Source: DASTSN01 sp035760665 (GTDB lineage: Bacteria; Bacteroidota; Bacteroidia; Chitinophagales; Chitinophagaceae). Taken from it: a stretch of DNA of 64,000 nucleotides. The notes under the pieces were generated by a model. That model was given only the letters and a program-made list of their open reading frames with translations. It was not told the origin of the DNA and did no database searches. Each line of letters begins with the position of its first letter. Positions within the stretch are counted from its first letter, which is position 1. The stretch lies in assembly GCA_035760665.1 (NCBI GenBank), contig DASTSN010000104.1:14619-78618 (forward strand). The letters run 5' to 3'. Made by a program: the position numbers and the translations under genes. Below are positions 17,790 to 26,010 of the stretch, piece after piece.

Positions 17790-18305
17790 TCATTCCTCGC
17801 ACATTTTCTTCAGGTTGTCAAGGCCTTTGTCGAACTGGTGGTTGAGATTTTTCCTGATCAGCGGCCCCATCAAGCGGGCAATAGGCCAGGGCAGTTTACC
17901 GCTGTTTTGCCAGGTTACTTTTGTATCATTGTCACCCCATGGTTCAAAAAGCCAGTTGTCGCTGGCCTTGCTTTTCCACGGTTTTAAAAATTCGAGAATG
18001 AAGTGAATATGTCGCTGATCAATATCCCGCACTGTCAGGCTGCCCACGCCTACTTTTTTCCCTTTCCAGCTGTATTGATGTCCTGCTGTGCCAGGCTCTC
18101 CTGTAATCTGGTGTTGTGCCGAGGGATCAGATTGTTGCCAGGGGTTCCATTGGGCATAAAAATGCAAGTTACCAACCCGGCCCATGACTTCGCCGGCCGG
18201 TTTTTTTATGATAACGGTTTTTTCAATATTATACATGCCGGGCAGTAGCGAGGCTGCCACCAGTAAGATGATAATCAGGGCAAGAAATATATAAATGAAT
18301 ATCAT
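17790..18305 (-). CDS. SRPBCC (START/Bet v1-like) family protein
   Basis: This protein has 171 residues and one N-terminal hydrophobic helix (MIFIYIFLALIIILLVAASLLPG). It then has a polyketide cyclase/dehydrase-like domain: 'IEKTVIIKKPAGEVMGRVGNLHFYAQWNPW' is the usual first strand and helix pair, and 'TKVTWQNSG' and 'LDNLKKMCEE' close it. The fold makes a hydrophobic ligand cavity; ligand and role are unknown. The helix suggests anchoring in the inner membrane. It may head an operon running through the M23 peptidase, pnuC and kinase genes. Confidence 0.82.
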   Translation of the reverse strand: MIFIYIFLALIIILLVAASLLPGMYNIEKTVIIKKPAGEVMGRVGNLHFYAQWNPWQQSDPSAQHQITGEPGTAGHQYSWKGKKVGVGSLTVRDIDQRHIHFILEFLKPWKSKASDNWLFEPWGDNDTKVTWQNSGKLPWPIARLMGPLIRKNLNHQFDKGLDNLKKMCEE

Positions 18306-18365
18306 ATGGCAATATTTAATGAAAATTACGGAAAGCCATTGTGTCCGTCAAGGCATTTAAAAAAT

Positions 18366-18393
18366 AAAAGCGCCAGGGAAAACCGGCGCTTTT
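18366..18393. terminator. Bidirectional terminator after the Nfu gene
   Basis: Perfect arms AAAAGCGCC (18366-18374) and GGCGCTTTT (18385-18393) give A and T tracts on both sides. It lies between the end of the Nfu gene and the start of the SRPBCC gene and most likely ends the minus-strand Nfu transcript. Confidence 0.85.
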
Positions 18394-18418
18394 GAAAAGG
18401 TTTATTCAAAAAATTCAA

Positions 18419-19015
18419 TTATTCTGCTTCTGCCACTACTTCCTTTACTTCCGGAATCATGCGTTTCATCATACCTTCTATTCCGGCTTTCAGCGTTATC
18501 ATGGACGAAGGACAACCGCTGCAGCTTCCCTGCAGCATCAGGTTTACCACACCATCGTCATAGCTTTTAAACTGAATAGCCCCACCATCCATTTCCACGG
18601 CCGGACGTACATAGTTGTCAAGGAGTTCTTTTATACGCTTCACAACATCGGTATCATCGGCAGCAACTGTATTGCTGCTTTCGGGCTTGATGGTGGCCAC
18701 CTCTTCTTCGTTGATAACCGGTTTGCCCTCTTCGAGGTATTCTTTTAAAAACTGCCGGATTGCGGCATTTACATCGTTCCAGTCTGTTTCTGGTGTTTTA
18801 GTCAGCGTTACAAAGTTGCTGGCAATAAATACAGCCTTAATAAACGGAAAACCAAACAGTTCTACAGCCAATGGAGAGGGGCCGGCACTTTCAATATCAG
18901 GAAAATCAATGCTTTTTCCGGGGTATAAAAGTTTGTTGGCGACAAACTTCATCGTTTCCGGGTTAGGCGTCATTTCTGTATAAATGCTGATAATGGGATT
19001 TCCTGTTTTAATCAT
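18419..19015 (-). CDS. Nfu-type Fe-S cluster scaffold/carrier protein
   Basis: A 198-residue protein with an N-terminal Nfu domain ('IYTEMTPNPETMKFVANKLL') and a C-terminal NifU-like domain carrying the 'GSCSGCPSSMITLKAGIEGMM' CxxC motif that holds a 4Fe-4S cluster. It delivers clusters to apo-enzymes in the cytoplasm. I start at ATG 19015; a TTG eight codons upstream is less likely. An acidic linker (about residues 95-115) separates the domains. It sits alone with its own terminator. No other isc or suf genes are nearby. Confidence 0.93.
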   Translation of the reverse strand: MIKTGNPIISIYTEMTPNPETMKFVANKLLYPGKSIDFPDIESAGPSPLAVELFGFPFIKAVFIASNFVTLTKTPETDWNDVNAAIRQFLKEYLEEGKPVINEEEVATIKPESSNTVAADDTDVVKRIKELLDNYVRPAVEMDGGAIQFKSYDDGVVNLMLQGSCSGCPSSMITLKAGIEGMMKRMIPEVKEVVAEAE

Positions 19016-19090
19016 AAACTCAAACGATTTAATGTGCAAAAATAACGATTATCCTGCCATGATGTTTACGATTACCGGAAAGGGGTTTTT

Positions 19091-19735
19091 TTAAGCTAAA
19101 TGATCCTCCTGTAGCTGTGACAGCAATTCTTTCAGCCCCCGGATGTGCCGGCCATAGAGCCGGTAGGCCCACCAGCGGTTGCAGCGCCAGGCCAGGGCAA
19201 AAATGACTGCAATCGCGGCTATCCAAAGCAGTATTAGTAAAGGGGGAAAATAGCCTTGTACGGGAAAGAAAAACAGCTTGCTGCTGGCCGTCGGCATTTT
19301 TTTATAAAAAACAAAAGCCAGGAAGATAATGGTCAGCGGTACAAGAGCTGTGCCGCCCAAAAGGTAAAAATGTACATACTTCTCCAGTGTAATCAATTGC
19401 TGCTGCAGGTTGTTCTTTACCGGGAAACCGGCACAGTCCATACCGCGTAACAATGCATATTTACGGTAAAAGTAGCCGGCGAAGACAAGTAATAAGATGC
19501 TGTATGCCCAGGTAATTTCGCGGAACCAGCCATGAAAGGCGAAAAAATAATACACGGCCACACAACCGAAAAGAAGAATGACAAGCAACAGTTCGGTCAT
19601 CACGTTTCGTTTCATTTTGGCAATGATTGATTTAGATGACCGGGTAAGCAGGTTTGCAATATTTTCTTCGCCGGGCACTTTTACCAGGGTTTCTTCCAAA
19701 TCAACCCAAATTGTTTTCAGGTGCTCAATATCCAT
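19091..19735 (-). CDS. Membrane protein cotranscribed with ECF sigma factor, possible regulator
   Basis: This 214-residue protein has a short soluble N-terminus (about 47 residues) followed by four hydrophobic helices and a basic C-terminal tail. The opening 'MDIEHLKTIWVDLEETL' resembles the cytoplasmic start of membrane proteins that follow ECF sigma genes in Bacteroidota. Its start overlaps the end of the sigma gene by 11 bases, so translation is probably coupled. By position and topology it may control the sigma factor as an anti-sigma factor. No ZAS zinc motif is visible and the family is not known to me, so this is inference. Confidence 0.7.
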   Translation of the reverse strand: MDIEHLKTIWVDLEETLVKVPGEENIANLLTRSSKSIIAKMKRNVMTELLLVILLFGCVAVYYFFAFHGWFREITWAYSILLLVFAGYFYRKYALLRGMDCAGFPVKNNLQQQLITLEKYVHFYLLGGTALVPLTIIFLAFVFYKKMPTASSKLFFFPVQGYFPPLLILLWIAAIAVIFALAWRCNRWWAYRLYGRHIRGLKELLSQLQEDHLA

Positions 19736-20225
19736 ATGATCCAGCTTTTGTGAGGTTACGTAATTTCTCTTTTATCCGGTTCATTTTCACCCGCAGGTTG
19801 TTTTGATTGATGCCAAGAATATCTTCCATTTCTTCGTAGCTCTTATTATCAAGATAGAGCATGACAAGGGCTTTTTCAATGTCTGATAATTGCCGGAGAG
19901 CCGAATACAATAATTCCAGTTTTTCTGCCTGATCACTGGTTTCGTTCACCTCCGCAATATCGCTAACGTTATAATCTGTGGTAGAAGCTCTAATCCTGAT
20001 TTGTTTTTTTCGTAAGTCTGAAATAGCCGTGTTTAGCGCTACCCGGTACATCCATGTAGAAGCTTTGGATTCGTTTCTAAACTTTGGCAGTGATTTCCAA
20101 AGCTGGATGATAATCTCCTGGAAGAGGTCTTGCCGGTCGTGCAGGGTTTGACAGTAAAGGGTACAGATTTTTTGAATCAATCCTTTATGCTGGTGAATGA
20201 GCTGTATAAATTCATCCTGTGTCAT
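19725..20225 (-). CDS. RNA polymerase ECF sigma factor
   Basis: A 166-residue extracytoplasmic-function sigma factor. Region 2 is 'DRQDLFQEIIIQLWKSLPKFRNESKASTWMYRVALNTAISDLRKKQIR', binding the -10 element; region 4 is 'LSDIEKALVMLYLDNKSYEEMEDILGINQNNLRVKMNRIKEKL', binding the -35. I start at ATG 20225, preceded by a possible AAGG ribosome site. An upstream ATG at 20270 would fall inside the promoter. The promoter at 20250-20280 (TGTAAC, 16 bases, CGACCTATT) has ECF form and suggests autoregulation. The same element precedes both 27-residue peptide genes near 29.5-30 kb. The membrane protein downstream is the likely control partner. Confidence 0.9.
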   Translation of the reverse strand: MTQDEFIQLIHQHKGLIQKICTLYCQTLHDRQDLFQEIIIQLWKSLPKFRNESKASTWMYRVALNTAISDLRKKQIRIRASTTDYNVSDIAEVNETSDQAEKLELLYSALRQLSDIEKALVMLYLDNKSYEEMEDILGINQNNLRVKMNRIKEKLRNLTKAGSYGY

Positions 20226-20249
20226 TGTACCTTGCAAAGCGAACATTTC

Positions 20250-20280
20250 AATAGGTCGGCTGTTGAGCAAAATTGTTACA
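20250..20280 (-). promoter_or_regulatory. ECF-type promoter of the sigma gene (putative autoregulation)
   Basis: Read on the minus strand, TGTAAC (20275-20280) is followed by exactly 16 bases and then CGACCTATT (20250-20258). An AAC core at -35 and a CG-C core at -10 with 16-17 base spacing is the general form of ECF promoters. The leader to the ATG at 20225 would be about 20 bases. The element also lies 16 bases from the start of the divergent ArsC-like gene. Confidence 0.65.
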
Positions 20281-20295
20281 AAATAATGCGTATTT

Positions 20296-20652
20296 ATGAA
20301 GAAAATATATCATCTCGCGACCTGCAGTACCTGCCAGCGAATTATCAGCGAAACAAAAATTGACCAAAAAGGCTTTCAAATGCAGGATATTAAAACAGAG
20401 AAGATTACCCCTGCCCAGCTTGATGAAATGAAAAAAATGGCCGGCAGTTACGAAGCTTTGTTTAGCCGCCGGGCTATCAAGTATAAAGAGCTTGGCTTAA
20501 AAGATCAGCCACTGACTGAGAAAGATTTCCGGAAGTATATTTTACAGGAGTATACCTTTTTAAAGCGGCCCGTGGTGATTGCGGGTAATAAAATATTTGT
20601 GGGCAGTGAGAAGAAAACAATAGAAGCGCTAAAGCAGGCCCTGATGGACTGA
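20296..20652 (+). CDS. ArsC/Spx family protein
   Basis: A 118-residue thioredoxin-fold protein of the ArsC/Spx/YffB family. It opens 'MKKIYHLATCSTCQRIISE' with a CxxC pair at residues 10 and 13, then 'DIKTEKITPAQLDEM' and 'FLKRPVVIAGNKIFVG', which is the conserved 'kRPii..g....vG' strand. Members include arsenate reductases and Spx-like regulators; the single conserved first Cys is common to both. The second Cys resembles Spx and YffB relatives. No ars genes are near. It is divergent from the ECF sigma gene, so coregulation by redox or envelope stress is possible but not shown. Confidence 0.85.
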   Translation: MKKIYHLATCSTCQRIISETKIDQKGFQMQDIKTEKITPAQLDEMKKMAGSYEALFSRRAIKYKELGLKDQPLTEKDFRKYILQEYTFLKRPVVIAGNKIFVGSEKKTIEALKQALMD

Positions 20653-20664
20653 GTATATAAAAAG

Positions 20665-20690
20665 CAGCCGCTGAAATGAATCAACGGCTG
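20665..20690 (+). terminator. Hairpin after the ArsC-like gene
   Basis: CAGCCGCTGA (20665-20674) pairs with TCAACGGCTG (20681-20690) with one C-A mismatch. The T-run after it is poor (TGTTGGTT), so termination may be weak or the hairpin may serve the convergent gene as well. Confidence 0.5.
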
Positions 20691-20728
20691 TGTTGGTTGG
20701 TCCCGCCTATAAATTATAGACTGGATTT

Positions 20729-21574
20729 TTAGAATGTAAATTTTACACCTGTCGTTACATAAAAAAGATTTTTTCCTTTTTCTGACAGTTCAGGGTGGCC
20801 TGTTATAATAAGCAGGTTTTGCGGCATGACAAAGGCTGGGGTTAGCAGCATTTGTAGTTTACCTTTTGCCAACACCACCGGTGCCGAAAATTCATAAGAA
20901 AGAATGGAAAACCTGCTGAACGCATCGGTCACCTGTTGCTGACTGCCGGGTACCAGCAGAAATCCACCGGCCTTTTTATAGTATGTATTGGTAAATTGCT
21001 GTGTGCCGACGTAGAGGTAGACAGAAGGTACGGCCGCCAGCAAGGTTTTTCTGCCAAGCCGCAACCGGAAAATGTGATCCAGCCCCGCCTTTACCCCATA
21101 ATCCGTTTTATCGCTGTGCTTCAGATCGGCACCCATGGTTATATCCAGTATTTTATTCAGCCAGGTCAGCTCGGTACTGAATTGTTCTTTCAGCGCAGAC
21201 TGAACCAGTTGGCTGTTATTCCTGTAAAAAGGCTTTGCAAAATAGATATTGCCTGCCAGTTTGTTTTTATGGTTAAACTGGTAACCGGCGGTTGTAACGG
21301 TTCCGGCATATTGAAGGTTTTCAATCTTATTATGAACAAACACTGGCGCTGCATTGATATAAAAGTTTTTAGTGAGCCACCATTCCGCCAGCGGAAAAGC
21401 ACCGCTGCTTTGCAGGCTGTCGGTTCGCCCGTAATAGTTTAATCCCGATGTATAAAAAATACCCAGTTTAAACTGTGTTTTATCAAGTGCGCTGCTTGAA
21501 TCAGATTGCGCCTGCGAAAAAAAGCTAATCAATAAACAGACAGCGGATACCAGTCGAAAACGTATCTGTTTCAT
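20729..21574 (-). CDS. Putative outer-membrane beta-barrel protein
   Basis: This 281-residue protein has a signal peptide (MKQIRFRLVSAVCLLISFFSQAQ) and a mature part rich in alternating hydrophobic and polar strands with many Tyr and Phe. It ends in 'NLFYVTTGVKFTF', a typical C-terminal beta-barrel strand with a final Phe. I do not recognise a more specific family. It is read from the same strand as the Ala/Thr-rich secreted protein upstream, but a hairpin at 21609-21639 separates them, so they are probably distinct units. Confidence 0.72.
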   Translation of the reverse strand: MKQIRFRLVSAVCLLISFFSQAQSDSSSALDKTQFKLGIFYTSGLNYYGRTDSLQSSGAFPLAEWWLTKNFYINAAPVFVHNKIENLQYAGTVTTAGYQFNHKNKLAGNIYFAKPFYRNNSQLVQSALKEQFSTELTWLNKILDITMGADLKHSDKTDYGVKAGLDHIFRLRLGRKTLLAAVPSVYLYVGTQQFTNTYYKKAGGFLLVPGSQQQVTDAFSRFSILSYEFSAPVVLAKGKLQMLLTPAFVMPQNLLIITGHPELSEKGKNLFYVTTGVKFTF

Positions 21575-21608
21575 GGTGCATTTCTTTTTATAATCTGGAT
21601 GTTGAAAG

Positions 21609-21639
21609 ATGCCCCTGCTTTTAGTAATGACAGGGGCAT
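21609..21639 (-). terminator. Terminator after the Ala/Thr-rich protein gene
   Basis: ATGCCCCTG (21609-21617) pairs perfectly with CAGGGGCAT (21631-21639). On the minus strand it is followed by a short pyrimidine tract (TCTTTC). It sits 26 bases after the stop of the upstream minus-strand gene. Confidence 0.7.
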
Positions 21640-21664
21640 GTTGTATAGAGAGGCTACGGATGTA

Positions 21665-22279
21665 TTACCGGTTGCTAATTGTTGCTACTGATTTCTCAGA
21701 AGCGGTTGCTGACACACTGCCGTTTATCGCGGGTTTTGTGTTGGTAACCGCAGATTTAGTGTCAGCTGTAGTTGTTTCTATTTTGTTTGTTGCTGTTTCT
21801 AAACCACTTTGCGTTTTTGCATTTGCTTTGCTCAATGCAGAAACTGCTGTGTTATTAGCCTGTTCGCCTGTTACCTTTCCATCAGCCTCTGTACGTACAG
21901 AAGCGTTTAGATGAATGTTTTGGTCTGCTCCAGTGCTGTTTTGAGCAGATGCTTTTATACCTGTGTTTGCATTAACAGCGGCAGTATTCATCACGTTGTT
22001 TTTTAGTGAATGTGCCAGTGTTACAGTTTGATCACCGGCCTCGCGTAACTCTGCAGCAGTTTGCGAAATCAACTGTCCGGTTGTAGCGGTTGATGTTTGC
22101 AGTGAACTGCGGGTAGCGGAATTAAGTGCGGAAGTAGTGGACTTAATCGTGGCGGCGCTGACCGCTGCCCGAACGGCTGCACTGGTTGTGGATTGCAAGC
22201 CCAAGTTTACTTGTGCAAAACTAAAAACTGAAATGCCGGTTGCTATGGCCAGTGCCATTGTTTGTTTGATTGTCTTCAT
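21665..22279 (-). CDS. Secreted low-complexity Ala/Thr/Ser-rich protein
   Basis: A 204-residue protein with a clear signal peptide (MKTIKQTMALAIATGISVFSFAQ). The mature chain is dominated by Ala, Thr, Ser and Asn and has no Cys and almost no aromatic residues. Heptad-like spacing (for example 'SAVTNTKPAINGSVSA') hints at long amphipathic helix or disorder. It recalls helical trimeric or LEA-like proteins, but no family is recognised. Possible roles are extracellular matrix or stress protection; both are guesses. It has its own terminator and is followed upstream by a 320-base gene-free stretch. Confidence 0.65.
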   Translation of the reverse strand: MKTIKQTMALAIATGISVFSFAQVNLGLQSTTSAAVRAAVSAATIKSTTSALNSATRSSLQTSTATTGQLISQTAAELREAGDQTVTLAHSLKNNVMNTAAVNANTGIKASAQNSTGADQNIHLNASVRTEADGKVTGEQANNTAVSALSKANAKTQSGLETATNKIETTTADTKSAVTNTKPAINGSVSATASEKSVATISNR

Positions 22280-22599
22280 AGCTGATCGATTTTTTAGTGA
22301 ATAAATGCGTATAGTTTCAATGCATGACTTATCTGTATTTCTTTCATATAAATACTATGCCGGAGTGATACTGGTTTTAATGCCTACTGTTCTATATTTT
22401 TTCAAGTATGCGTTACCGTTATTAAAGAGCGATCATGCGCAGGTGTAGTAAAGACCGAGGCGGGACGCGATGGTTTAAATCGGTTGAAAACTTTTTTAAA
22501 AAACAGGCGTGTAAAAAATCTGGGATGGAAAGTGTGACAGACAGGATTGTCAAGAAAAAAATATTTTCAATCTATGACAGTTGAAAATCTGTTTGTGTG
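22280..22599. other. Gene-free stretch between secreted protein and RAYT transposase
   Basis: No coding sequence is seen. The left half should hold the promoter of the Ala/Thr-rich gene. The right half holds a minus-strand hairpin for the transposase gene (22564-22587), a TGACA/TGTCA inverted pair around 22539-22556 and a GC-rich patch near 22453-22473 within otherwise AT-rich DNA. That patch could be a remnant of a REP-like repeat, but it is not a clear palindrome. Confidence 0.5.
22551..22587 (-). terminator. Terminator after the RAYT gene
   Basis: Arms TTTTCAA (22564-22570) and TTGAAAA (22581-22587) pair perfectly with a 10-base loop. On the minus strand a T-rich run follows immediately (22551-22563). 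It lies 13 bases after the transposase stop codon. Confidence 0.65.
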
Positions 22600-23226
22600 T
22601 CAGTTGCGTATGTATTTACCAAAAAAATTGCCATGTACATTGTCAGCAATTAATAACTGCTGAAGCACCTGTGGTAGTTTGGCAAGCTGAACGAGTCCTT
22701 TCATACCGGCATAATCCCGTGCAGAGCTGTAAAGGTAATCTTCGGCAGTCGTTACTATTCTGTCGCGTACAGGATTATCGTGTATGTATTCAATGCGTTC
22801 TATTAACTGGGAAGGATTGTTGAAGTTGATATGAACGGGGTTGGTGCAGGTTTGCCAAAGCTGGTATTTTTTCAACAATCCGAGTTTGTTGGAAAAGTTT
22901 TCAAATCTTGCCATCATCCACTTGCGGCGGCGCATGGGTTCCACGGTCATGTCTTCCAGTATTTTTCGGGTTGTAAAGCTTTTGAATTCTTTTTCAATTT
23001 CCGCCAGTCTGTGATCTTCGTTTGTATTCACCAGCAGGTGCAGGTGATTTGTCATCAGGCACCAGGCATATATATTCAAGCCTTTATTTTCAGCAAAATG
23101 ATTGAGTGAGTGTACAATTATCTGTTTGTACACGGGCCTTATAAACACATCGACCCAGTCAACAACATTCAGGGTTATGTAAAAGCAGTTTTTATACTGC
23201 TGCACATTCAGTTCTTCACTTTTCAT
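22600..23226 (-). CDS. REP-associated tyrosine transposase (RAYT, Y1 HUH family)
   Basis: A 208-residue single-strand-type transposase. The HUH metal-binding motif is 'MTNHLHLLVNT', and the catalytic Tyr is likely the one in 'RIEYIHDNPVRDRIV'. The 'ENKGLNIYAWCLMTNH' and 'YLYSSARDYAG' blocks are characteristic of the TnpA-REP/IS200-like group found singly in Bacteroidota chromosomes. Such genes are usually not mobile themselves but act on short palindromic REPs. It appears full length. An imperfect inverted repeat lies just upstream (23269-23280 and 23315-23325). There is no partner tnpB. Confidence 0.88.
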   Translation of the reverse strand: MKSEELNVQQYKNCFYITLNVVDWVDVFIRPVYKQIIVHSLNHFAENKGLNIYAWCLMTNHLHLLVNTNEDHRLAEIEKEFKSFTTRKILEDMTVEPMRRRKWMMARFENFSNKLGLLKKYQLWQTCTNPVHINFNNPSQLIERIEYIHDNPVRDRIVTTAEDYLYSSARDYAGMKGLVQLAKLPQVLQQLLIADNVHGNFFGKYIRN

Positions 23227-23268
23227 GGCAATAAGTTTTTAATGGTTAATGCGTTTCCGAAGGGTCGT

Positions 23269-23325
23269 CGGCAGGTGCGGCATTGGTTTTACAGCAAATC
23301 CTGTTCCGCTTTGTCCGCCTGTCGG
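23269..23325. repeat. Imperfect inverted repeat beside the RAYT gene
   Basis: The arm around 23269-23280 (CGGCAGGTGCGG) and the arm at 23315-23325 (CCGCCTGTCGG) can pair over about ten bases with a two-base bulge and one G-T pair. It is 43 bases upstream of the transposase start. It could be a REP/BIME-like substrate; whether it recurs elsewhere in the genome cannot be seen here. Confidence 0.35.
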
Positions 23326-23483
23326 GAAAAGAAGTGAATTTTTACTCTGGTCAGCCGGTTCTGATGTAGAAAATTTCCCCTTTTGAATATAAAAACAGCA
23401 GTCGGGTACCATCCCTCCAGCCGGACCTGGATCCGTTTCGGCATAAAACCGCCGCTCTTTCTTGTGTTCCTGGTAATTTGTTT

Positions 23484-25823
23484 TTATTCCAGGATCCGCA
23501 GCTTGGCGTAGTTCAGCATGATCTTTTTTTCGCCGTTTTGGTCAAATTTTACGGTTGCGATTGGGTTGTGTTTCGCACCTTCCATTTTGATCACTTCGCC
23601 AAAACCGAATTTTTGGTGTTCCACCCGTTGGCCAACCTGCAGGTTAGATGTGTCACTTGCCACGAAATCGGGTGAGGGAGTATGTTCAACAATTTTGGGC
23701 GGTTGTTTTGCTGCCAAGTAGGCCGGGGCGGCCTCTTTCTTTTTTGTGGGTGGTGGGCCATAGCGTCGTTCTGCCCGGGCGGCATCATTCCAGCCGCCAC
23801 CGTGCATGCGGTCAAAAGCTGAAGCACCAAAACTAGATTGATTCCGTGCACCGCCACCGGCAAAACTCCTGTCCAGCTGGTCTTCCGGTAATTCATCAAT
23901 AAATCGGCTGGGCTCATTTTGCACCAGTGAGCCAAAACGGTAGCGTGTATTGGCATAAGAAATCCATAGGCGCTTTTTGGCACGTGTGATAACTACATAA
24001 AAAAGGCGCCGCTCCTCTTCCAGTTCTTCCCGTGTATTGATGGCCATGGCGTTTGGAAATAGCATTTCTTCCAGCCCGGCAGCAAAGACACATTCAAACT
24101 CCAGTCCTTTGGCAGCGTGGATTGTCATCAGTTTCACCGTGTCGGCGTCGGGATCTTTTTCATCGGCATCGGTCAGTAAGGTGATTTGCTGCAGGTAACT
24201 GCCAAGGCTTTTGTCTACCAGTTCGCCCTCCTCGTTATCAGGGCTTTCTGTCCATTCTTTGATACTGTTCAAGAGCTCCTGGATGTTTTCATACCGCTGA
24301 ACACCCTCTGTGCTTTTATCATTAAAAAGTTCCCTGACAAGATTGGTCTGCTTACCTACATGAAAAGCCACTTCGTAAGCGTTCTTTTTTTCCAGCATGC
24401 TGGCAAAGCTCCTGATCATGGTTACAAATTCTTCAATTACCTGCAGGGTGCCGGCGCGGAATCCAAACCGGGAAGCATTTTGCAGCACCTCCCACATGCT
24501 CATGTTGTTTTCATTGGCCATGAGCACCGCTTTGTCAACGGTTGTTTTGCCAATACCCCGGGCGGGATAATTGATGATACGCTTCAGGCTTTCTTCGTCT
24601 TTCGGGTTTACGATCACCCGCAGGTATGCCAGCAGGTCTTTAATTTCCTTACGCTGGTAAAAACTGATACCGCCATAAATGGTGTAGGGAATACCCATGC
24701 GCCGAAGGCTTTCTTCAAACGCCCGGCTTTGGGCATTGGTGCGGTACAGGATGGCAAAATCTTTGTTTAAAAAATGATTGCGCAGTTTTTGCTCCTGAAT
24801 GGTATCAGCCACGAATTTCCCTTCATCATTATCCGTCATGGTGCGCACCAGTTTAATCTTCTCTCCTTCCCCATTTTCGGTAAAGAGCACTTTTTCAATC
24901 TGGCCTTTATTGTTACGAATGATCTCGTTGGCAGCATGCAGTATGCTTTTGGTACTGCGGTAATTCTGTTCCAGCTTCACCACTTTTACATCATCATAGT
25001 CTTTTTGAAATTGCAGTATATTTTGGATTGTGGCGCCGCGAAAACTGTAAATGCTTTGGGCATCGTCGCCTACCACGCACACGTTCTCGTGCATGGCACC
25101 TAAGAGTTTAATAATTTCGTATTGTGCAGGGTTTGTATCCTGGTATTCATCAATCAGGATATATTGAAATTTATGCTGGTATTTGCTCAGCGCTTCGGGA
25201 AAATTTTTCAGCAGTTCGTAAAACTTCAGCAGCAGATCGTCAAAATCCATAGCGCCGTTTTTAAAGCAGCGCTGTACATAGGCATTGTAAATCTGCGCAA
25301 TGGCGGGCCGGTTGGCGCGCATATCTTCTTGCTGAATGTAATAATCGTTAGCATATTCCGCCGGGCCTACCAGGGCATTTTTAGCCGATGAAATCCGGTT
25401 GTAGACAGTATTGGGTTTATAGTGCTTATCGTCCAGGTTCAGTTCGTTGATCACCGTTTTTACCACACTTTTGGCATCGTCTGTATCATAGATCGTAAAA
25501 TTGTTTGGATACCCGAGGCGGTGTGCTTCGCTGCGCAATATGCGGGCAAATACACTGTGAAATGTACCGATGTAAAGATTGCGGGCTTCGTTATTTCCCA
25601 AAATCTTTTCTACCCGTTCCTTCATTTCTTTGGCAGCCTTGTTGGTAAATGTAAGTGCCAGTATGTGAAAAGCATCCACCCCGTTTGCCATGAGGTGAGC
25701 GATGCGGGTGGTAAGTACTTTTGTTTTACCACTGCCGGCGCCGGCCACGATCATCAGGGGACCATTTATATGTAATACGGCTTCACGCTGCCGTTCATTC
25801 AATCCGTGTAAATAATCCTGCAT
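23484..25823 (-). CDS. ATP-dependent DNA helicase, UvrD/PcrA type
   Basis: A superfamily 1A helicase of 779 residues that unwinds DNA 3' to 5' in repair and replication restart. Visible motifs are the Q motif 'LNERQREAV', Walker A 'AGAGSGKT' (residues 27-34), 'LTFTNKAAKEM', Walker B 'ILIDEYQDTNPAQ', 'VVGDDAQSIYSFRGA', 'LEQNYRST', 'TIHAAKGLEFECVF' and 'VVITRAKKRLWISYA'. The C-terminal tail 'LQVGQRVEHQKFGFGEVIKMEG' is the Tudor-like RNA polymerase-binding domain of PcrA. Length and order are normal. It appears monocistronic. Confidence 0.96.
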   Translation of the reverse strand: MQDYLHGLNERQREAVLHINGPLMIVAGAGSGKTKVLTTRIAHLMANGVDAFHILALTFTNKAAKEMKERVEKILGNNEARNLYIGTFHSVFARILRSEAHRLGYPNNFTIYDTDDAKSVVKTVINELNLDDKHYKPNTVYNRISSAKNALVGPAEYANDYYIQQEDMRANRPAIAQIYNAYVQRCFKNGAMDFDDLLLKFYELLKNFPEALSKYQHKFQYILIDEYQDTNPAQYEIIKLLGAMHENVCVVGDDAQSIYSFRGATIQNILQFQKDYDDVKVVKLEQNYRSTKSILHAANEIIRNNKGQIEKVLFTENGEGEKIKLVRTMTDNDEGKFVADTIQEQKLRNHFLNKDFAILYRTNAQSRAFEESLRRMGIPYTIYGGISFYQRKEIKDLLAYLRVIVNPKDEESLKRIINYPARGIGKTTVDKAVLMANENNMSMWEVLQNASRFGFRAGTLQVIEEFVTMIRSFASMLEKKNAYEVAFHVGKQTNLVRELFNDKSTEGVQRYENIQELLNSIKEWTESPDNEEGELVDKSLGSYLQQITLLTDADEKDPDADTVKLMTIHAAKGLEFECVFAAGLEEMLFPNAMAINTREELEEERRLFYVVITRAKKRLWISYANTRYRFGSLVQNEPSRFIDELPEDQLDRSFAGGGARNQSSFGASAFDRMHGGGWNDAARAERRYGPPPTKKKEAAPAYLAAKQPPKIVEHTPSPDFVASDTSNLQVGQRVEHQKFGFGEVIKMEGAKHNPIATVKFDQNGEKKIMLNYAKLRILE

Positions 25824-25950
25824 GGCTGCAAGTTAAGCGGATAAGTTGAGAGGATAAAAACTTGACCGGGTAAAAAAACCATTTGCATTTTATCATTGTA
25901 ATTGAAAGGGAATCTGTAAATTACTAAATACCCGCATGCATATCCTTATT

Positions 25951-25994
25951 GTGACAATCGTCACTAAGAATGCTTGCCGCGTCTATTAATTTTG
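25951..25994 (+). promoter_or_regulatory. Thioredoxin promoter region: palindrome and -7 element
   Basis: TAATTTTG at 25987-25994 fits the Bacteroidota -7 consensus TAnnTTTG and lies 16 bases before the thioredoxin ATG. No matching -33 TTTG is found at normal spacing. Upstream, GTGAC-AATC-GTCAC (25951-25964) is a perfect inverted repeat close to where a -33 or operator would be, so an activator may act here. Confidence 0.45.
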
Positions 25995-26010
25995 TTATCA
26001 AATTATCACC

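Noticed and set aside
24186..25775. Several plus-strand frames opposite the UvrD helicase gene
   Set aside because: Shadow frames rich in Phe, Gln and His without motifs; the helicase on the other strand is certain.
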